Below are positions 28,712 to 30,268 of a stretch of DNA of 30,268 nt, one piece after another (within the stretch, counting starts at the first letter, position 1; each line of letters begins with the position of its first letter). The notes under the pieces are model-generated. The model was given only the letters and a program-made list of their open reading frames with translations. It did not search any database and was not told the origin of the DNA. The DNA comes from an archaeon (GTDB taxonomy: Archaea > B1Sed10-29 > JAJSAI01), in the NCBI GenBank assembly GCA_024274695.1, contig JAJSAI010000017.1, positions 1 to 30,268 of the forward strand. The letters are read 5' to 3'. The translations under genes and the position numbers were made by a program.

Positions 28712-29410
28712 CTATCTTTTTTTGAGTGATAGGATTTTAAATGGTTTTGCCCAGGACTGCAGGACAAGCCGGGACAGGAACGTCACCTGGGACAGGACCT
28801 GCTTGATGTTGGTGAACTGCCTGTGTAGCCCCAGTCCTGGAGGGTAGTCTACTTTGACCGGAACGTACACTATCTTCATCCCCTTTGATAGGGCCTTGTA
28901 GTTCATTTCTGCCTCTATCTGGAACCTGTCCTGCTTCAGGCCCAACGAGTTCCAGTCCTTTTTGGATATCACGAAAAACCCGGACAGCACGTCCCTCGCC
29001 AGCCGGCCTGTGGCCAGGAACAAGGAGAGTATTGAAAGGATATTGTTTATTCTCCTGCCGAAGTGCATTACCCTGAACGGCCTTTTTCCCACGACAAGAG
29101 TTCCAGACCCCGCTTTTTCCAGGAGAAGAGGGATCTGTTCAGGGTGAAACTGGCTAGCGTCTATGAACACGAGGAAACGTCCTTTCGCGTGGGACGCGCC
29201 TGTTCTCATGGCGGCGCCCTTTCCCCTGTTCTCAGGGTGTGATATCACGGTCGCGCCGGCTTCAGCCGCTTTTTCTTTGGTCCGGTCGGACGAACCGTCA
29301 TCAACAACTATGACCTCGTATTCTTTTGACACTCTCTTTATTCTCCTGACAGTGTCAGATATGTCCTTTTCCTCGTTGTAGGCCGGGACTATCACGCTCG
29401 CTTTGACCAC
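28712..29410 (-). CDS. Family 2 glycosyltransferase (dolichol-phosphate sugar transferase-like)
   Basis: This 232-residue protein has the GT-A fold of family 2: VIVPAYNEEKDISDTV at the N-terminus, VIVVDDGSSDRTKEKA near residue 34, and NRGKGAAMRTGASHAKGRF near residue 61. GT2 enzymes of this size transfer a sugar from a nucleotide donor, often to dolichol phosphate, for glycoprotein or S-layer glycan synthesis. The DxD metal motif is changed: the site reads FIDASQFHPEQI, with D84 kept and the second Asp replaced by Ser86. The start is GTG 29410, four bases past the gene at 29417, and the stop is TAG. There is no C-terminal membrane domain. Confidence 0.87.
   Translation of the reverse strand: MVKASVIVPAYNEEKDISDTVRRIKRVSKEYEVIVVDDGSSDRTKEKAAEAGATVISHPENRGKGAAMRTGASHAKGRFLVFIDASQFHPEQIPLLLEKAGSGTLVVGKRPFRVMHFGRRINNILSILSLFLATGRLARDVLSGFFVISKKDWNSLGLKQDRFQIEAEMNYKALSKGMKIVYVPVKVDYPPGLGLHRQFTNIKQVLSQVTFLSRLVLQSWAKPFKILSLKKR
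28735..28742 (-). promoter_or_regulatory. TATA box of tRNA-Ser inside the glycosyltransferase gene
   Basis: The minus strand reads ATTTAAAA, centred about 32 nt before the tRNA 5' end. It lies in the last codons of the glycosyltransferase, so the tRNA has a plausible promoter of its own. Confidence 0.5.
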
Positions 29411-29416
29411 TGTCCA

Positions 29417-29959
29417 TTACCCCTGCAGGTAGTACCTGTCGAACAAGTACATGAGCAGTGCTATGTCCGAGCCTTGCCTTCCCTCGAAGATGATCTTGTT
29501 CCCTTGGAGCACGGCCTGGTTCGCTAATGCTCCGGGAGGCCTTATGATTATCATCAGCTCTTTCTCAGAAGGTTCGGGTATGCTGCAGTTCTCGCTCGTG
29601 ACGTTCGGCCCCGCGCAGTTGATGAGCGTTCCGTTAGCGTATTCTCTCCCGTATATGCTGTTGACGTCCACGAGCTGTTTCTTCCTGTTCAGCCCAGGTA
29701 TCAGGGTGCTCGCAAGCTGGTCTGACACGTACTTGAATCCCTGCCTGTCGTCAGCGTTTTTCTCGAGCACGATGATGACCCGGTCCGCTTTGGCTAGCGC
29801 GTCCTGAAAGCTCGTGTTAGTAGGGTGAACGAAACAGTATTCCTCATAGCACTCTTTTACAAGCTTCTGTCCGTAGAGAACGGTGCTCGCCAGAAGGTAA
29901 ACTGAAGCGGCTATAAGCATGAACGAGACTAACAACACCAGGGCTCTCTTCCAGTTCAT
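29417..29959 (-). CDS. Unknown membrane-anchored extracytoplasmic protein
   Basis: This 180-residue protein starts MNWKRALVLLVSFMLIAASV, a signal-anchor helix to about residue 25, and the rest is predicted outside the membrane. The domain contains four Cys (two in the first part CYEEYCFVH, two in LINCAGP and SENCSIPE), consistent with disulfides, and strands such as DRVIIVLEK and ELMIIIRPPGA. It ends GSDIALLMYLFDRYYLQG. I chose ATG 29959 because the box at 29982-29991 is 27 nt upstream. It is followed directly by the glycosyltransferase. I do not recognise a family. Confidence 0.75.
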   Translation of the reverse strand: MNWKRALVLLVSFMLIAASVYLLASTVLYGQKLVKECYEEYCFVHPTNTSFQDALAKADRVIIVLEKNADDRQGFKYVSDQLASTLIPGLNRKKQLVDVNSIYGREYANGTLINCAGPNVTSENCSIPEPSEKELMIIIRPPGALANQAVLQGNKIIFEGRQGSDIALLMYLFDRYYLQG

Positions 29960-29981
29960 GGTATACACTATCCCTTGCACG

Positions 29982-29991
29982 TATTAAAAAC
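29982..29991 (-). promoter_or_regulatory. TATA box of the membrane-protein/glycosyltransferase pair
   Basis: The minus strand reads GTTTTTAATA, centred 27 nt before ATG 29959. Confidence 0.55.
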
Positions 29992-30002
29992 AAAAGGAAT
30001 AG

Positions 30003-30031
30003 AAAAGGGGGAAATCCCCTTTTAAAAGGGG
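30003..30031 (-). terminator. Overlapping hairpins after the S-layer-like gene
   Basis: The three 8-mers AAAAGGGG (30003-30010), CCCCTTTT (30016-30023) and AAAAGGGG (30024-30031) can pair as two mutually exclusive structures. On the minus strand the hairpin CCCCTTTT-AAAAGGGG area is followed by CCCCTTTTCTATTCCTTTTG and more T. This is a likely terminator nine bases past the S-layer stop. Confidence 0.6.
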
Positions 30032-30039
30032 TTTTGGGT

Positions 30040-30268
30040 TTAGTCGGTGAGGTAGCTGAGGAACTCGTCCACAGCAGCCTCGGTGTCCTTGGCCTCGTAT
30101 CCTGCGATTACTACCTTGGTTCCGTCCACGATTATCTTGCTGTCTCCGGCCTTCTTGATGTCCTCGATTCCTGGCACGTTCTTGGCCAGGTCGTTCACGA
30201 TAGGTCCTCCGATTACTATCTGGTAGGTTGCTGGTGTGTCCTTGTCTGTTATCACCAGGTTCTCTGGC
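30040..30268 (-). CDS. S-layer-like surface protein, C-terminal end (5' part outside window)
   Basis: The frame is open to the last base of the window, so only the final 75 residues are seen; the GTG at 30255 is internal. The pattern YQIVIGGPIVNDLAKNVPGI, then KIIVDGTKVVIAGYEAKDTE and a helical AAVDEFLSYLTD end, matches the C-terminal domain of archaeal S-layer proteins, in which a GGP strand-turn and a KVVIAG strand recur. It has no membrane helix or sorting signal at its C-terminus. The glycosyltransferase and membrane-protein genes downstream on the same strand would fit envelope biogenesis. Confidence 0.7.
   Translation of the reverse strand, partial: PENLVITDKDTPATYQIVIGGPIVNDLAKNVPGIEDIKKAGDSKIIVDGTKVVIAGYEAKDTEAAVDEFLSYLTD

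Noticed and set aside
1-30268. CRISPR arrays, insertion sequences, prophage or integrated element
   Set aside because: No regularly spaced repeats, transposase or integrase frames, or terminal repeats were seen; gene content and codon use are uniform.

Overview
This window is archaeal chromosome. The evidence is an aRF1 with an NIKS motif, Dph2 (diphthamide), archaeal-type UMP kinase, a form III RuBisCO, an archaeosortase, a class III signal-peptide pilin, a ribosomal protein S26e-like gene, XPD-type helicase, a tRNA with a bulge-helix-bulge intron, and many leaderless genes whose start codon lies about 26-29 nt downstream of an A/T-rich TATA box. Genes are packed tightly, arginine is mostly AGG/AGA and isoleucine often ATA. 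The gene set (solitary RuBisCO III, ScpAB, small Zn-ribbon proteins) would suit a small-genome euryarchaeal or DPANN-type lineage, but I cannot name the phylum from sequence alone. No rRNA, CRISPR array, insertion sequence or prophage is visible.

Layout. 1-2365: a truncated small helical protein and a PIN-like protein, then TrmJ-type tRNA methyltransferase overlapping an archaeosortase. 2393-4102: a long coiled-coil protein with a C-terminal winged-helix-like end. 4170-6461: pilin, a divergent wHTH regulator and a type IV pilus/secretion ATPase. 6474-7695 (minus): scpB-scpA, with a Zn-ribbon gene diverging at 7735. 7959-9521 (minus): a KaiC-like ATPase followed by a UbiA prenyltransferase interrupted by an in-frame TAG. 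9575-11016: form III RuBisCO, then a 51-residue zinc protein. 11104-12879: XPD/Rad3-type helicase. 12824-13856 (minus): CDP-alcohol phosphatidyltransferase and a DedA/VTT membrane protein. 13910-16579: an unknown protein, MetRS with fused tRNA-binding domain, and a tiny membrane protein. 16571-18130: a zinc protein (minus) and a cation/proton antiporter. 18156-20671 (minus): S26e-like protein, beta-CASP nuclease, and a membrane-anchored Ig-like surface protein. 20750-22744: TrmB-type regulator, intron-containing tRNA-Arg(CCT), MFS transporter. 22823-25575: a small anchored protein, a second KaiC-like ATPase, two small membrane proteins and Dph2 in a tight run. 25562-28673: UMP kinase (minus), aRF1 and TruD. 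28622-30268 (minus): tRNA-Ser(GCT), glycosyltransferase, a membrane protein and the C-terminal end of an S-layer-like protein.

Functionally, the window mixes translation (MetRS, aRF1, TruD, TrmJ, Dph2, S26e, two tRNAs), cell envelope (UbiA, CDP-alcohol transferase, GT2, S-layer, archaeosortase, pilin plus ATPase), chromosome maintenance (ScpAB, helicase) and carbon/nucleotide metabolism (RuBisCO III, UMP kinase). The most unusual points are the amber codon splitting ubiA, truD running into the antisense of tRNA-Ser, a palindromic TATA box placed to serve both RuBisCO and its divergent KaiC-like neighbour, the overlapping KaiC-plus-two-membrane-protein operon, and TATA boxes built on the stop codon of the preceding gene. 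TAG also ends four other reading frames here, which argues against genome-wide recoding of TAG.
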